From: an uncultured Collinsella sp.
GTDB taxonomy: Bacteria; Actinomycetota; Coriobacteriia; Coriobacteriales; Coriobacteriaceae
Length of the DNA: 41,551 nucleotides
Direction: 5' to 3'
NCBI GenBank assembly: GCA_900548815.1
Contig: URLR01000009.1
Span: forward strand, 1-41,551
Positions 30,385-38,632 of this stretch are shown here, piece by piece; position 1 is the first letter of the stretch, and the number at the start of each line of letters is the position of its first letter. A program made the position numbers and the translations under genes. Under the pieces are notes generated by a model, which ran no database searches, had not been told where the DNA came from, and saw only the letters and a list, made by a program, of their open reading frames with translations.

Positions 30385-31737
30385 ATGTCTGACGACTTTT
30401 ACACCATGGTCGATTCCGGAGACCCGGCACCCGACAACGAGCACATCACCGGCGTGCGCGAAGAGCGTGCGGAAGGCGAGCAGACGACCACGCAGGCGCC
30501 AAAAGCCATGTACGCCGCGCGCATCGCCGTCTATGACGACATGCTGTCGACACCGCGGGTGATCGTCATTGATCCGCAAGATGTCCGCACGTATTTGGAA
30601 GAGACGACCAACACCGTCTACCAGTGCATGAAAGAACAAGGTGGCCATATCTCGCTCATGGTCATCCGCGAGATTGTCGAAAACTTTATCCACGCACACT
30701 TTGCCGAGCCCATCATCTCGATTCTGGACGGCGGAGACACCATCCGCTTTGCTGACCAAGGACCCGGCATCGACGACAAGGAACGTGCTTTCGACTTTGG
30801 CGTTACCAGCGCAAACAGCAAGATGAAGCGCTATATCCGTGGAACCGGAGCAGGGTTTCCCATGGTGCAGGAGTATTTGGAAAACGCCGGCGGTGCCGTA
30901 TCCATCGAGGACAACATGGGCAAAGGCACCGTGGTTACGGTAAGCCTGAACCCTAAACGCGTGCAGGAAATCGAGCGTGCCGGCGGACGCGGCGCTGCCG
31001 TGCGGCCCGAGACGGAGCAGCCCACATATCCCCTGCCGGGAGCTTTTGCGCAGCAGCCCATGGCAACGCAGCAGATGCAGCCCCCAGTGGGACAGATGCA
31101 GCAGCCCGGAATGCCTCCTACACAAGAACCCCAAGCGGCATCGATGTCGATGCCGCCAAGCATGCCAGAGGCCATGTCGCTGGCGGATCAGGATACAGCA
31201 GCAATGCAGCAGGCGACAGGGGCACCGGGTGGCCAGCAAATGGGCTATCAGCCGTACCAACAGGGATATCCATATCAGCAGATGCCGCCACTGGGGTATG
31301 GCCAGCAGTTCCCGCAGCAGTACCAGCAGGGATATCAGCAGCCGTACCAGCAGATGCCGCAGCAGCAGTACAACCCCTGGGCCCAGCAGATGCCGCCGCA
31401 GCCTTACCAACAGTGGCCTCAAAGTTTTCAACAGCAAATGCCGCCGACGCAGAGTTCTCAACAACCAGCAGCTCAAATGATGTATCCTAATGCAGTAAAT
31501 CAGTATGCACAGCCACAACCGGACGTGTTCGTAAGCGATCGCGGCAACGCCGCGCTGGGCTATCTGGCGCAAAATCAAGCGTGCGGCGCAACCGATCTGG
31601 CGAGGGCGTTTGGAAACTCGGCCCCCACTTGGTCACGCACGCTCAATGACTTGGCGCAGGCCGGCTTGGTCATCAAGCATGGCCAGAAATACCATCTGAC
31701 CGAACTCGGCGCCGCTCGCGTGCGAGCTCAGAGCTAA
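30385..31737 (+). CDS. GHKL ATPase with prion-like linker and winged helix, upstream of dnaA
   Basis: This 450-residue protein has three parts. Residues about 45-190 form a GHKL (HATPase_c) domain: N-box Glu96 and Asn100 in VIREIVENFI, G1 FADQGPGI (122-129), G2 GTGAGFPMV (153-161), and a final KGTVVTVSL strand. There is no HisKA dimerisation/His domain, so it is not an ordinary histidine kinase. Residues about 205-380 are extremely rich in Gln, Pro, Met and Tyr with recurring YQQ units, a prion-like disordered region. Residues about 385-447 look like a winged helix (ATDLARAFGNSAPTWSRTLNDLAQAGLV). Its stop lies 15 nt before dnaA, implying one transcript. The ATG is preceded only by a weak GAG-type site. 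I do not recognise a named family. A role in initiation or origin control is inference from location. Confidence 0.85.
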   Translation: MSDDFYTMVDSGDPAPDNEHITGVREERAEGEQTTTQAPKAMYAARIAVYDDMLSTPRVIVIDPQDVRTYLEETTNTVYQCMKEQGGHISLMVIREIVENFIHAHFAEPIISILDGGDTIRFADQGPGIDDKERAFDFGVTSANSKMKRYIRGTGAGFPMVQEYLENAGGAVSIEDNMGKGTVVTVSLNPKRVQEIERAGGRGAAVRPETEQPTYPLPGAFAQQPMATQQMQPPVGQMQQPGMPPTQEPQAASMSMPPSMPEAMSLADQDTAAMQQATGAPGGQQMGYQPYQQGYPYQQMPPLGYGQQFPQQYQQGYQQPYQQMPQQQYNPWAQQMPPQPYQQWPQSFQQQMPPTQSSQQPAAQMMYPNAVNQYAQPQPDVFVSDRGNAALGYLAQNQACGATDLARAFGNSAPTWSRTLNDLAQAGLVIKHGQKYHLTELGAARVRAQS

Positions 31738-31752
31738 AGAACGGGAGAGACA

Positions 31753-33477
31753 GTGGACGAGGAAGCAAGCATCATCCTGGGGGATGCCATCGCCTTTTGC
31801 CAGCGCGACGGCCAAGATGCACGCCTCATCAACATGCTGGGGCAATCGCGCGCCATAAGCCTGACCGAAGATACGCTCACGATCGAGGCCCCCTCGCGCT
31901 TTGCCATCGCGCAGCTCAAAAAGCATCAGCCGACTATTGAGGCCTATCTGGAAGAAATCGCCTTTGCACCGATTGCGCTCGACATCGTGGCACCGCAAGG
32001 CGCCGCGGCGGAATCCGCTGCCGCGACGGCGCCCGCCACGGCTCCCACCGCTTCCCCGGCGGTGCCGGCCTCCGCAGACGGGGTGCCGACAATCGAGCAC
32101 CAGCACAGCGATGTTTCCCGTGAAACCATGGCACCGTTGCCGATCGCGGCGGCGACGTCAACGAACGCACCCGTCACACACATGCCCATCGCTCACGACG
32201 CGGCGGCGAGCGCGGATTCGGGCATTGCAATCAAGAACACGCTCTCGGCCGATGATTTTCGTCGCATGATGAACCAGATGAAGGGCGGAGCGCCGGCTAA
32301 ATCCACGCAAGCTGCGGCGCCCGCTTCACCCATGCCAGCACCGACCGTGCCGGCCGAGCAGAATACGGATGGAGCCCCACTCGCCGCGAACTCAAAATTT
32401 ACCTTTGAGAACTTTGTCTACGGCCCCGAGAACAGTCATGCCTATCGCTCGGCACTCAAGTTTGCCGCCCTCGCGGACGAGCGCGGCACGTGCACATCAC
32501 TGTTCATCTACGGCAAATCGGGCCTGGGCAAGACGCACCTGCTGCTTGCCATCAAAAACGAGCTCGCCGAGAAGTCGCCCGAGATCAAGGTCAAGTATGC
32601 CAACTCCCAGGCATATCTGGACGACCTGATGACCGAGTTCGACCGTCAAAAGAAGAGCAACGCTCCCATCATGCAGGCGTACCACGGCGTGGACGTACTC
32701 ATCATCGATGACATCCAAAACATCATCGGCAAGCGCGCGAGCGTGGACTACTTTTTCCAGCTCATGGACGAGTTCATCCGCAACAACAAGAAGGTCGTCA
32801 TCGCGGCAGACCGCGCCCCCAAGGACCTGAGCATGGACGAGCGTTTGACCAGCCGCTTCAACGCCGGCATGCTCTGCCTGGTCGCAGAGCCCAGCTACGA
32901 AATGAAATACAAGATCTTGCAGCGCTATTACGAGAACACCATCGTCGCCGCTCCCGAGGCAGGCGACGACTCGCTGCTGGCGGCCTATGGGGGCGACGGC
33001 GGGCACCTGACCGACGAGCACTTTAAACACATGGCCGAGGTCTCGGGCACCAACATCCGCGAACTCGAGAGCTTCTGCGAGCGCTGCGCCGGCGAGGCGG
33101 GCGACCGCGAGCGCGAGGGCGGGGAGCTCACCTTTGACGATATCGACGCCATCGCCAGCCAGTACTTCGACACATCGGCCAAAAAGATCAACGTGCAAAC
33201 GGTTCAGTCCGTCATTGAAGAGCAGTACGGCGTGACGCACGAGGAGCTCATCGGCCCGCGCCGCAACGCCAATATCGCCAAAGCGCGCCATATCGCCATC
33301 TACCTGGCCATCGAGATGTGCGAGATGACGACCACGGCGGTGGGCGCCGAATTTGGCAACCGCAACCACTCGACCGTCAGCACGAGCTACAAAAAGGTCC
33401 AGAAGATGATCCAGGAAGACCGCACCGTCACCGAAGACCTCAAGTCCTTGCGCGATAAAATTACACTGCGCTCGTAG
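31753..33477 (+). CDS. dnaA: chromosomal replication initiator DnaA, divergent domain IV
   Basis: The 574-residue initiator has domain I (1-75), an unusually long Ala/Pro-rich domain II (about 80-210), AAA+ domain III and DNA-binding domain IV. Walker A reads YGKSGLGKTH (253-262) where GGxGLGKT is usual. Walker B is LIIDDIQ (316-322), and the box VII-type arginine lies in ERLTSRF. Domain IV (about 480-574) ends with GNRNHSTVSTSY where most DnaA have GGRDHTTV. The preceding ARPR-type motif is AKAR. GGGAG precedes the GTG start at 31753. It binds DnaA boxes and opens oriC, and it is followed directly by the candidate oriC. Confidence 0.95.
   Translation: MDEEASIILGDAIAFCQRDGQDARLINMLGQSRAISLTEDTLTIEAPSRFAIAQLKKHQPTIEAYLEEIAFAPIALDIVAPQGAAAESAAATAPATAPTASPAVPASADGVPTIEHQHSDVSRETMAPLPIAAATSTNAPVTHMPIAHDAAASADSGIAIKNTLSADDFRRMMNQMKGGAPAKSTQAAAPASPMPAPTVPAEQNTDGAPLAANSKFTFENFVYGPENSHAYRSALKFAALADERGTCTSLFIYGKSGLGKTHLLLAIKNELAEKSPEIKVKYANSQAYLDDLMTEFDRQKKSNAPIMQAYHGVDVLIIDDIQNIIGKRASVDYFFQLMDEFIRNNKKVVIAADRAPKDLSMDERLTSRFNAGMLCLVAEPSYEMKYKILQRYYENTIVAAPEAGDDSLLAAYGGDGGHLTDEHFKHMAEVSGTNIRELESFCERCAGEAGDREREGGELTFDDIDAIASQYFDTSAKKINVQTVQSVIEEQYGVTHEELIGPRRNANIAKARHIAIYLAIEMCEMTTTAVGAEFGNRNHSTVSTSYKKVQKMIQEDRTVTEDLKSLRDKITLRS
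32112..32127. promoter_or_regulatory. degenerate parS-like site inside dnaA
   Basis: TGTTTCCCGTGAAACC matches parS at 14 of 16 positions and sits in the part of dnaA coding for the low-complexity domain II. It may be functional or a coincidence of coding sequence. Confidence 0.4.
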
Positions 33478-33715
33478 GAAAATAGAGACACCTGTTGAAA
33501 ACTTGTCGAAACCACGGGCATAAGGTGTCTAAAACCCAACCCGCGGTGATGAAAAGTTTTGCGCAGGTTTTGAACGTGGAAAACCACCCCCGTTGCACAC
33601 AGGTTGTTGTCGATTCTCTTTCTGGGTCTGACCTGCGTCTTTGGGAGTAATCAACAGTTTCGTCAGTGCTATTACTATTATTAAGATATTTATATCTATA
33701 GAAAGGTATTAAAAG
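33478..33715. other. candidate origin of replication oriC
   Basis: This 238-bp dnaA-dnaN gap has DnaA-box-like sites at 33493-33501 (minus, TTTTCAACA), 33575-33583 (minus, TTTTCCACG) and 33648-33656 (plus, TAATCAACA), plus a GTTTCGACA-type site near 33504-33512. After a 12-nt spacer come five tandem DnaA-trios (33669-33683). An AT-rich stretch to 33701 follows, with the palindrome AGATAT-TT-ATATCT at 33684-33697, suitable for duplex opening. The dnaN ribosome site follows. The order boxes, spacer, trios, AT-rich DNA matches the basal unwinding layout described for bacterial origins. Confidence 0.8.
33669..33683 (-). promoter_or_regulatory. DnaA-trio array
   Basis: On the minus strand the bases read TAA TAA TAG TAA TAG, five uninterrupted copies of the trio consensus. 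The 3' end of the array faces the DnaA boxes, as the single-strand engagement model requires. Confidence 0.7.
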
Positions 33716-34819
33716 ATGAAGTTCACCGTCAGCCAGAGCTCGCTTACACAAGCCATCGGCGTCGTTATGAAGGGTGTCGCTTCGGCATCCACCCTTCCCA
33801 TCCTGTCGGGCGTGCTCGTTAAGGCCCAAGACGGCATCTTGGAATTCCAGACCTCTAACTACACCATCTCGATCCGTCATCGCATCGCGGCGCATGTCGA
33901 AGAAGAGGGCGAGATGGTTATCCCCTGTAAGATGCTCTCCAATATCACCAAGACCCTCCCCGATGCCCCGGTCACCTTTGAGCTGTCCGAGCGCCAGGTG
34001 CTGATTGGTTGCGAGAAGAGCTCTTTCCGCCTGAACACGCTCGATGCCAATGACTTCCCCGAGTTTCCGGCCTATGCCATCGAGAGTGCCGTGGAGCTGC
34101 CGACCGATATCTTGTCCGAGATGGTCGGCCGCGTGTGGCGCGTCACCTCGACCGACAAGGCCCGCCCCATCTTGGGCGGCGTGCACATGAAGGTCGAGAA
34201 CAACACCGTTCGCCTGGTGGCGACCGATTCCTTCCGTTTGGCCGTGTGCGATACGCAGGTCGAGACCTCGACCCTCGAAGGCTCCTTTGAGCTCAACGTT
34301 CCGGCCGACGCCTTTAACGACGCGCTGAACATCATGGCAAGCCAGGCGACCATCATGATCGGGGCTACCGACACCCAGGTCGTCTTCGAGGCCGGCAACA
34401 CCACCTACGTGTCGCGCCGCATCGAGGGCGTGTACCCCAACTACAAGCAGCTCATCCCCGATTCGTGCGTGACGAGCGTCAAGATCGACGTCGCCGCCTT
34501 CAATGCCGCCCTCAAGCGTGTCGCCGTTATCGCGAGCGCCAACCCCGCCGTCAAGTTCGAGATCGACGTCGAGAACGGGCAGATGGGCCTGTCTTCCATC
34601 TCCAACGACCAGGATCTGGCGCAGGAGACGATCGATGTCGAGGCCGAGGGCGAGTCGGGTACCATCGCCTTCAACTACCACTACATCTTCGGCTGCCTCA
34701 ATGCCCTGTCCAAGGAGAAGGAGATCACGCTGGAGCTCAAGAGCTACTCGCAGGCGGGCATCTTCAAGTCCTACGACAAGATCAACTACCTGTACCTGGT
34801 CATGCCGGTCCGCATCTAG
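33716..34819 (+). CDS. dnaN: DNA polymerase III beta sliding clamp
   Basis: This 367-residue ring-clamp subunit has three clamp domains. Family blocks include STLPILSGVLVKA near the N-terminus, RLVATDSFRLAV, RRIEGVYPNYKQLIP and the C-terminal YLYLVMPVRI. It tethers polymerase to DNA and binds partner peptides, and homologues recruit regulators of DnaA. AAAGG precedes the ATG. Its leader is the AT-rich part of oriC. Confidence 0.97.
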   Translation: MKFTVSQSSLTQAIGVVMKGVASASTLPILSGVLVKAQDGILEFQTSNYTISIRHRIAAHVEEEGEMVIPCKMLSNITKTLPDAPVTFELSERQVLIGCEKSSFRLNTLDANDFPEFPAYAIESAVELPTDILSEMVGRVWRVTSTDKARPILGGVHMKVENNTVRLVATDSFRLAVCDTQVETSTLEGSFELNVPADAFNDALNIMASQATIMIGATDTQVVFEAGNTTYVSRRIEGVYPNYKQLIPDSCVTSVKIDVAAFNAALKRVAVIASANPAVKFEIDVENGQMGLSSISNDQDLAQETIDVEAEGESGTIAFNYHYIFGCLNALSKEKEITLELKSYSQAGIFKSYDKINYLYLVMPVRI

Positions 34820-34828
34820 CGTTGCGCC

Positions 34829-35935
34829 ATGACCATGTTCGCCCGCGATCTTTCCGTCGCGCACTACCGCAGCTTCGATAGCTATCGCCTTGCCCTGGAC
34901 GAGGGCGTGACGATACTTGCGGGACCCAACGCGGCGGGAAAGACCAATCTCATAGAGGCGCTGCAGCTGCTGACGAGCGGCGCCTCGTTTAGGCATCCGA
35001 CCGCAGCCGAGCTCGCCCATGATGGCGTGGGCTCGTGCAAGGTCGAGCTGAGGCTCGAGGGCGACGGCCGCGTGCTTGATATGGGATTGAGCGTGGAGGA
35101 CGGTAAGCGCTCGTTTAGCCGCAACGGCAAGAGGTGCTCTGCCGCCGGTGTGCGCGGGGCTCTGCCGAGCGTGCTGTTTTGCCCCGACCATCTGGACATG
35201 GTTAAGCGAGGCGCCAGTGTGCGCCGCGCCGCCCTCGATGACTTTGGCATGCAGCTGAGCGCACGTTATGCCGATCTTGCGAGCACCTATGGACGCTGCG
35301 TGACCCAGCGTAACGCCCTGCTCAAGGAGACCTGGTGCTGTCGCGAGATGCTCGGCGCGTGGAACGATTCGATTGCCCGCGCGGGCTCGGCCCTGCTTGT
35401 GCACCGGTTGGCCCTGCTCGACCGGCTGGCGGGCCATGTGCACACTGCCTACGGGCAAGTGGCATCCGGTGAGGCTGCCAACGTGACCTATACGTCCACG
35501 CTGGGGGATTTGCCCCAGGTCGATGATCGCGAAGAGCTGAAGGGCTGGGCGTACGAGCGCATGCTGGCTGCCCTTGATGAGCACGCCGACGAGGAAATTC
35601 GCCGCGGCGTGACGTTGGTGGGACCGCATCGCGATGAGATTGAGTTTACCGTGGCGGGTCGCTCCGCCCGTTCATTTGCCAGCCAAGGTCAGCAGCGAAC
35701 GTTGGTTCTGGCCTGGAAGGTGGCGGAGGTGGCCGTGGCTCGCGATGTCCTGGGCACCGCCCCGGTGCTGCTTTTGGACGACGTGATGAGCGAACTCGAC
35801 GGCGAACGCCGCGGTGCTTTTCTGCGGCTGATCGGCGATGATATCCAGACGGTCATAACCACGACCAACCTGGGGTATTTTACCGATGACCTGCTTGATC
35901 GAGCCAAGGTGGTGAGCATGGGTGAGACGTGCTAA
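34829..35935 (+). CDS. recF: DNA replication and repair protein RecF
   Basis: This 368-residue SMC-like ATPase has Walker A AGPNAAGKTNLIE (31-43), a signature region FASQGQQRTLVLAWKVAE and Walker B VLLLDDVMSELD. With RecO and RecR it loads RecA at gaps. The start is the ATG at 34829, with another ATG two codons later. It lies 9 nt after dnaN. Its stop overlaps the next gene by 14 bases. Confidence 0.95.
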   Translation: MTMFARDLSVAHYRSFDSYRLALDEGVTILAGPNAAGKTNLIEALQLLTSGASFRHPTAAELAHDGVGSCKVELRLEGDGRVLDMGLSVEDGKRSFSRNGKRCSAAGVRGALPSVLFCPDHLDMVKRGASVRRAALDDFGMQLSARYADLASTYGRCVTQRNALLKETWCCREMLGAWNDSIARAGSALLVHRLALLDRLAGHVHTAYGQVASGEAANVTYTSTLGDLPQVDDREELKGWAYERMLAALDEHADEEIRRGVTLVGPHRDEIEFTVAGRSARSFASQGQQRTLVLAWKVAEVAVARDVLGTAPVLLLDDVMSELDGERRGAFLRLIGDDIQTVITTTNLGYFTDDLLDRAKVVSMGETC

Positions 35936-36485
35936 TTACGAGCGCGAGAGCGAAACGGTTGCCTTCAGTGGATTTTTGAACGCAGAGCGTCGGCGCATCC
36001 TGGCGGCCGCGACACCTGAGCGCCGCGCGCAGATGGAGGCTGCCGAGGAGTCGCGCGCGGTCTATCGCGCGTGGAACGCGGTGTGCTCGGGCACGCGCGA
36101 GGGGCGGCATGTGACGGGCTTGCGCTACCTGCCCGAGTCCAATGAGCTGCTGGTATATCTCGATTCGCCCTCGTGGACGCAGGAAATGACGCTGTTGCGC
36201 GAGATCATCCGCGCGCGCATGGAGCGCGCCGGTGCGCATGTGGACGGCCTGGTGTTCAAAACCACCGCGCCGGGTCACACGCCGCCCGCCGCCAAGCAGC
36301 GCCTGCGCCCGGCGACGACCGAGCGCCCGCCGGCCCCGCACGCTGACCTAAGTGAGGCCGAGCGCACCGAGATTGAGCGCCAAGTGGCGCCCATCGAAGA
36401 CCAAAAACTGCGCGAGGCCCTCGAGAATGCCATGAGAGCCAGTGCCGAGTGGGCCAAGGGCGTGCAAAGCAAAAAAGAGCCTTAA
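35922..36485 (+). CDS. dciA: DUF721/DciA-like protein
   Basis: The 187-residue protein has a central DUF721 domain (about 45-110: YRAWNAVCSG, GLRYLPESNELLVYLDSPSWTQEMTLLREIIRARM). A charged, probably disordered C-terminal half follows, with a helical end. DciA proteins are the ancestral loaders of the replicative helicase DnaB in bacteria that lack DnaC or DnaI. Location after recF is typical of actinobacteria. The GTG at 35922 overlaps the recF stop. A terminator follows. Confidence 0.8.
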   Translation: MRRANYERESETVAFSGFLNAERRRILAAATPERRAQMEAAEESRAVYRAWNAVCSGTREGRHVTGLRYLPESNELLVYLDSPSWTQEMTLLREIIRARMERAGAHVDGLVFKTTAPGHTPPAAKQRLRPATTERPPAPHADLSEAERTEIERQVAPIEDQKLREALENAMRASAEWAKGVQSKKEP

Positions 36486-36511
36486 ATCGCATCTGGTGGC
36501 CTTGTAGAGCC

Positions 36512-36541
36512 AAATACCCTCGTTCCTGAGGGTATTTTTTT
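36512..36541 (+). terminator. terminator of the dnaA-recF-dciA region
   Basis: A 10-bp stem AAATACCCTC/GAGGGTATTT (36512-36521 with 36528-36537), loop GTTCCT, runs into seven T residues. gyrB must therefore have its own promoter in the next 50 bases, but no clear -35/-10 pair was found there. Confidence 0.9.
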
Positions 36542-36590
36542 ACGATAAACTAGTAAGGCTGTACACATTTTCTTGACTGAAGGAGGACGT

Positions 36591-38621
36591 GTGGCAAACG
36601 AAAACGATTACGATGGCGGCGAGATTAAGATTCTCGAAGGTCTCGAGGCCGTTCGTAAGCGCCCGGGCATGTATATCGGCTCGACGAGCGCCAGCGGTCT
36701 GCATCACCTGGTGTGGGAGATCGTTGACAACTCCGTCGACGAGGCCATGGCCGGTTTCTGCACCGAGATCCAGGTGACGGTCCACGCCGACAACTCCATC
36801 ACGGTCGTCGACAACGGGCGCGGTATCCCCGTCGACGAGCACCCTGTTAAAAAGATCCCGACGCTCGAGGTCGTCATGACGATTTTGCACGCCGGCGGTA
36901 AGTTCGATAATTCGGCCTATAAGGTCTCGGGCGGCCTGCACGGCGTTGGCATCTCCGTCGTCAACGCACTGTCCAAGCGCGTGGTCGTTCAGGTTCGTCG
37001 CGACGGCAACACCTACGAGATGGAGTTCTCGCGCGGCAAGACCGTCAAGAAGATGGAGGTCGTGGGCACCTCGGATTCGACGGGCACCACCGTCACCTTC
37101 TGGCCCGACGACGAGATCTTCGAGACCTGCATTTACGATTTCGATACGCTGCACAACCGTCTGCAGGAGACGGCGTTCCTCAATAAGAACCTCAAAATCG
37201 TGCTGACTGACGAGCGCGAGCCTACTCCCCACGTGGAGGAGTTTTGCTACGAGGGCGGCATCATCGACTTCGTCAAGTTCCTTAACGAGGGCAAGGACGT
37301 CCCCGAGGCCTTTAAGGAGCCTATCTACATCGAGGGCAAATCGGACCCGGACGCACCTGTGGCCAAGATGGGCGAGGTTGAGGTTTCCCTGCAGTGGAAT
37401 AGCGGCTACGGCGAGAACGTCATGTCGTTTGCCAACGACATCTACACCCCCGAGGGCGGCATGCACCTTGAGGGCTTCCGCACCGCGCTCACCCGCGTGA
37501 TCAACGACTATGCGCGCAAGCAGAACCTGCTCAAGGAAAAAGACGCCAATCTGACCGGCGACGATGTGCGCGAGGGCCTTTCGGCCGTTATCTCGGTCAA
37601 GCTGCCCGATCCGCAGTTTGAGGGCCAGACCAAGGCCAAGCTCGGCAGCTCCTATATGCGCGCGCTGACGCTCAAGATCGTGACCGACGGCCTTGCCGAT
37701 TACCTCGAGGAGCACCCTAAGCCCGCTCGCGAGATCGTCAAGAAGGCGCAGCAGGCCTGCAAGGCGCGCAATGCCGCCCGCAAGGCGCGCGAGGCGACCC
37801 GCCGCAAGAGCCTGCTCGAGACGGCGTCCCTGCCCGGTAAGCTCGCCGACTGCTCGGTGCGCGATGCCGAGCTGACCGAGCTCTTCATCGTAGAGGGCGA
37901 CTCGGCAGGCGGTTCGGCCAAGGACGGCCGTCGCCGAGACATCCAGGCGATTCTGCCCCTGCGCGGCAAGATTTTGAACGTCGAGCGCGTTGGTGACCAT
38001 CGCGCGTTCTCGAGTGACACCATCCAGTCGCTGATTACCGCGATCGGCTGCGGCGTCACGACGAGTGCCGGCGACGGCGGCGATTTCGATATCACCAAGG
38101 CGCGCTACCACAAGATCATCATCATGACCGATGCAGACGTCGACGGCGCGCATATCCGCATCCTGCTGCTGACGTTCTTCTACAAGTACATGCGTCCGCT
38201 GATCGATGCCGGCTACGTCTATGTTGCCTGCCCGCCCATCTTTGGCATTAAGGTGCGCAACAAGATCCACTACGTGTATCCCAACGGCCGCCAGCCCGAA
38301 GACGAGATCCTGCGCGATACCATCCAGAGTCTGGGCCTGAACCCCGATGATAACGACGAGGACGGCAAGGCCAAGGACGGCAAGATCACCAAAAAGCGCA
38401 AGGGCTATACCGTCCAGCGCTACAAGGGCCTGGGCGAGATGGACCCCAAACAGCTTGCCTCGACGACGATGGACCCAAAGACCCGCATTCTGCAGCGTGT
38501 GTCGATCGAGGACGCCGTGGTGGCGGACCGCGCCGTGCGCGAGCTGATGGGTTCCGAGGTCGGCTATCGCCGCGAGTACATCGAGAAGCATGCACATGAT
38601 GCACGATTCCTTGACGCTTAA
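36591..38621 (+). CDS. gyrB: DNA gyrase subunit B
   Basis: This 676-residue ATPase subunit of gyrase has the GHKL ATPase domain (EIVDNSVDEAM, DNGRGIPV, GGLHGVGISVVNALS), the transducer domain, and the TOPRIM domain (VEGDSAGGSAKDGRRRD, PLRGKILNVE, MTDADVDGAHIR). The C-terminal QRYKGLGEMD motif is present. The preferred start is the GTG at 36591, four bases after GGAGG. An in-frame TTG at 36573 would run through the ribosome site. A basic KKKRK-like insert near DGKITKKRKGYTVQR precedes the tail. gyrA follows after 11 nt. Confidence 0.97.
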   Translation: MANENDYDGGEIKILEGLEAVRKRPGMYIGSTSASGLHHLVWEIVDNSVDEAMAGFCTEIQVTVHADNSITVVDNGRGIPVDEHPVKKIPTLEVVMTILHAGGKFDNSAYKVSGGLHGVGISVVNALSKRVVVQVRRDGNTYEMEFSRGKTVKKMEVVGTSDSTGTTVTFWPDDEIFETCIYDFDTLHNRLQETAFLNKNLKIVLTDEREPTPHVEEFCYEGGIIDFVKFLNEGKDVPEAFKEPIYIEGKSDPDAPVAKMGEVEVSLQWNSGYGENVMSFANDIYTPEGGMHLEGFRTALTRVINDYARKQNLLKEKDANLTGDDVREGLSAVISVKLPDPQFEGQTKAKLGSSYMRALTLKIVTDGLADYLEEHPKPAREIVKKAQQACKARNAARKAREATRRKSLLETASLPGKLADCSVRDAELTELFIVEGDSAGGSAKDGRRRDIQAILPLRGKILNVERVGDHRAFSSDTIQSLITAIGCGVTTSAGDGGDFDITKARYHKIIIMTDADVDGAHIRILLLTFFYKYMRPLIDAGYVYVACPPIFGIKVRNKIHYVYPNGRQPEDEILRDTIQSLGLNPDDNDEDGKAKDGKITKKRKGYTVQRYKGLGEMDPKQLASTTMDPKTRILQRVSIEDAVVADRAVRELMGSEVGYRREYIEKHAHDARFLDA

Positions 38622-38632
38622 GAGGAGGTAAC

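Noticed and set aside
30295..31578. 427-residue minus-strand open frame opposite the ATPase gene
   Set aside because: Its His/Leu/Arg-rich composition is the mirror of the Gln/Pro-rich coding strand. The plus frame has the GHKL motifs and fits the dnaA operon.
33461..35629. 722-residue minus-strand open frame over dnaN and recF
   Set aside because: Shadow frame opposite two certain genes; composition is typical of antisense translation.
36540..38597. 685-residue minus-strand open frame over gyrB
   Set aside because: Shadow of gyrB with no recognisable domain.
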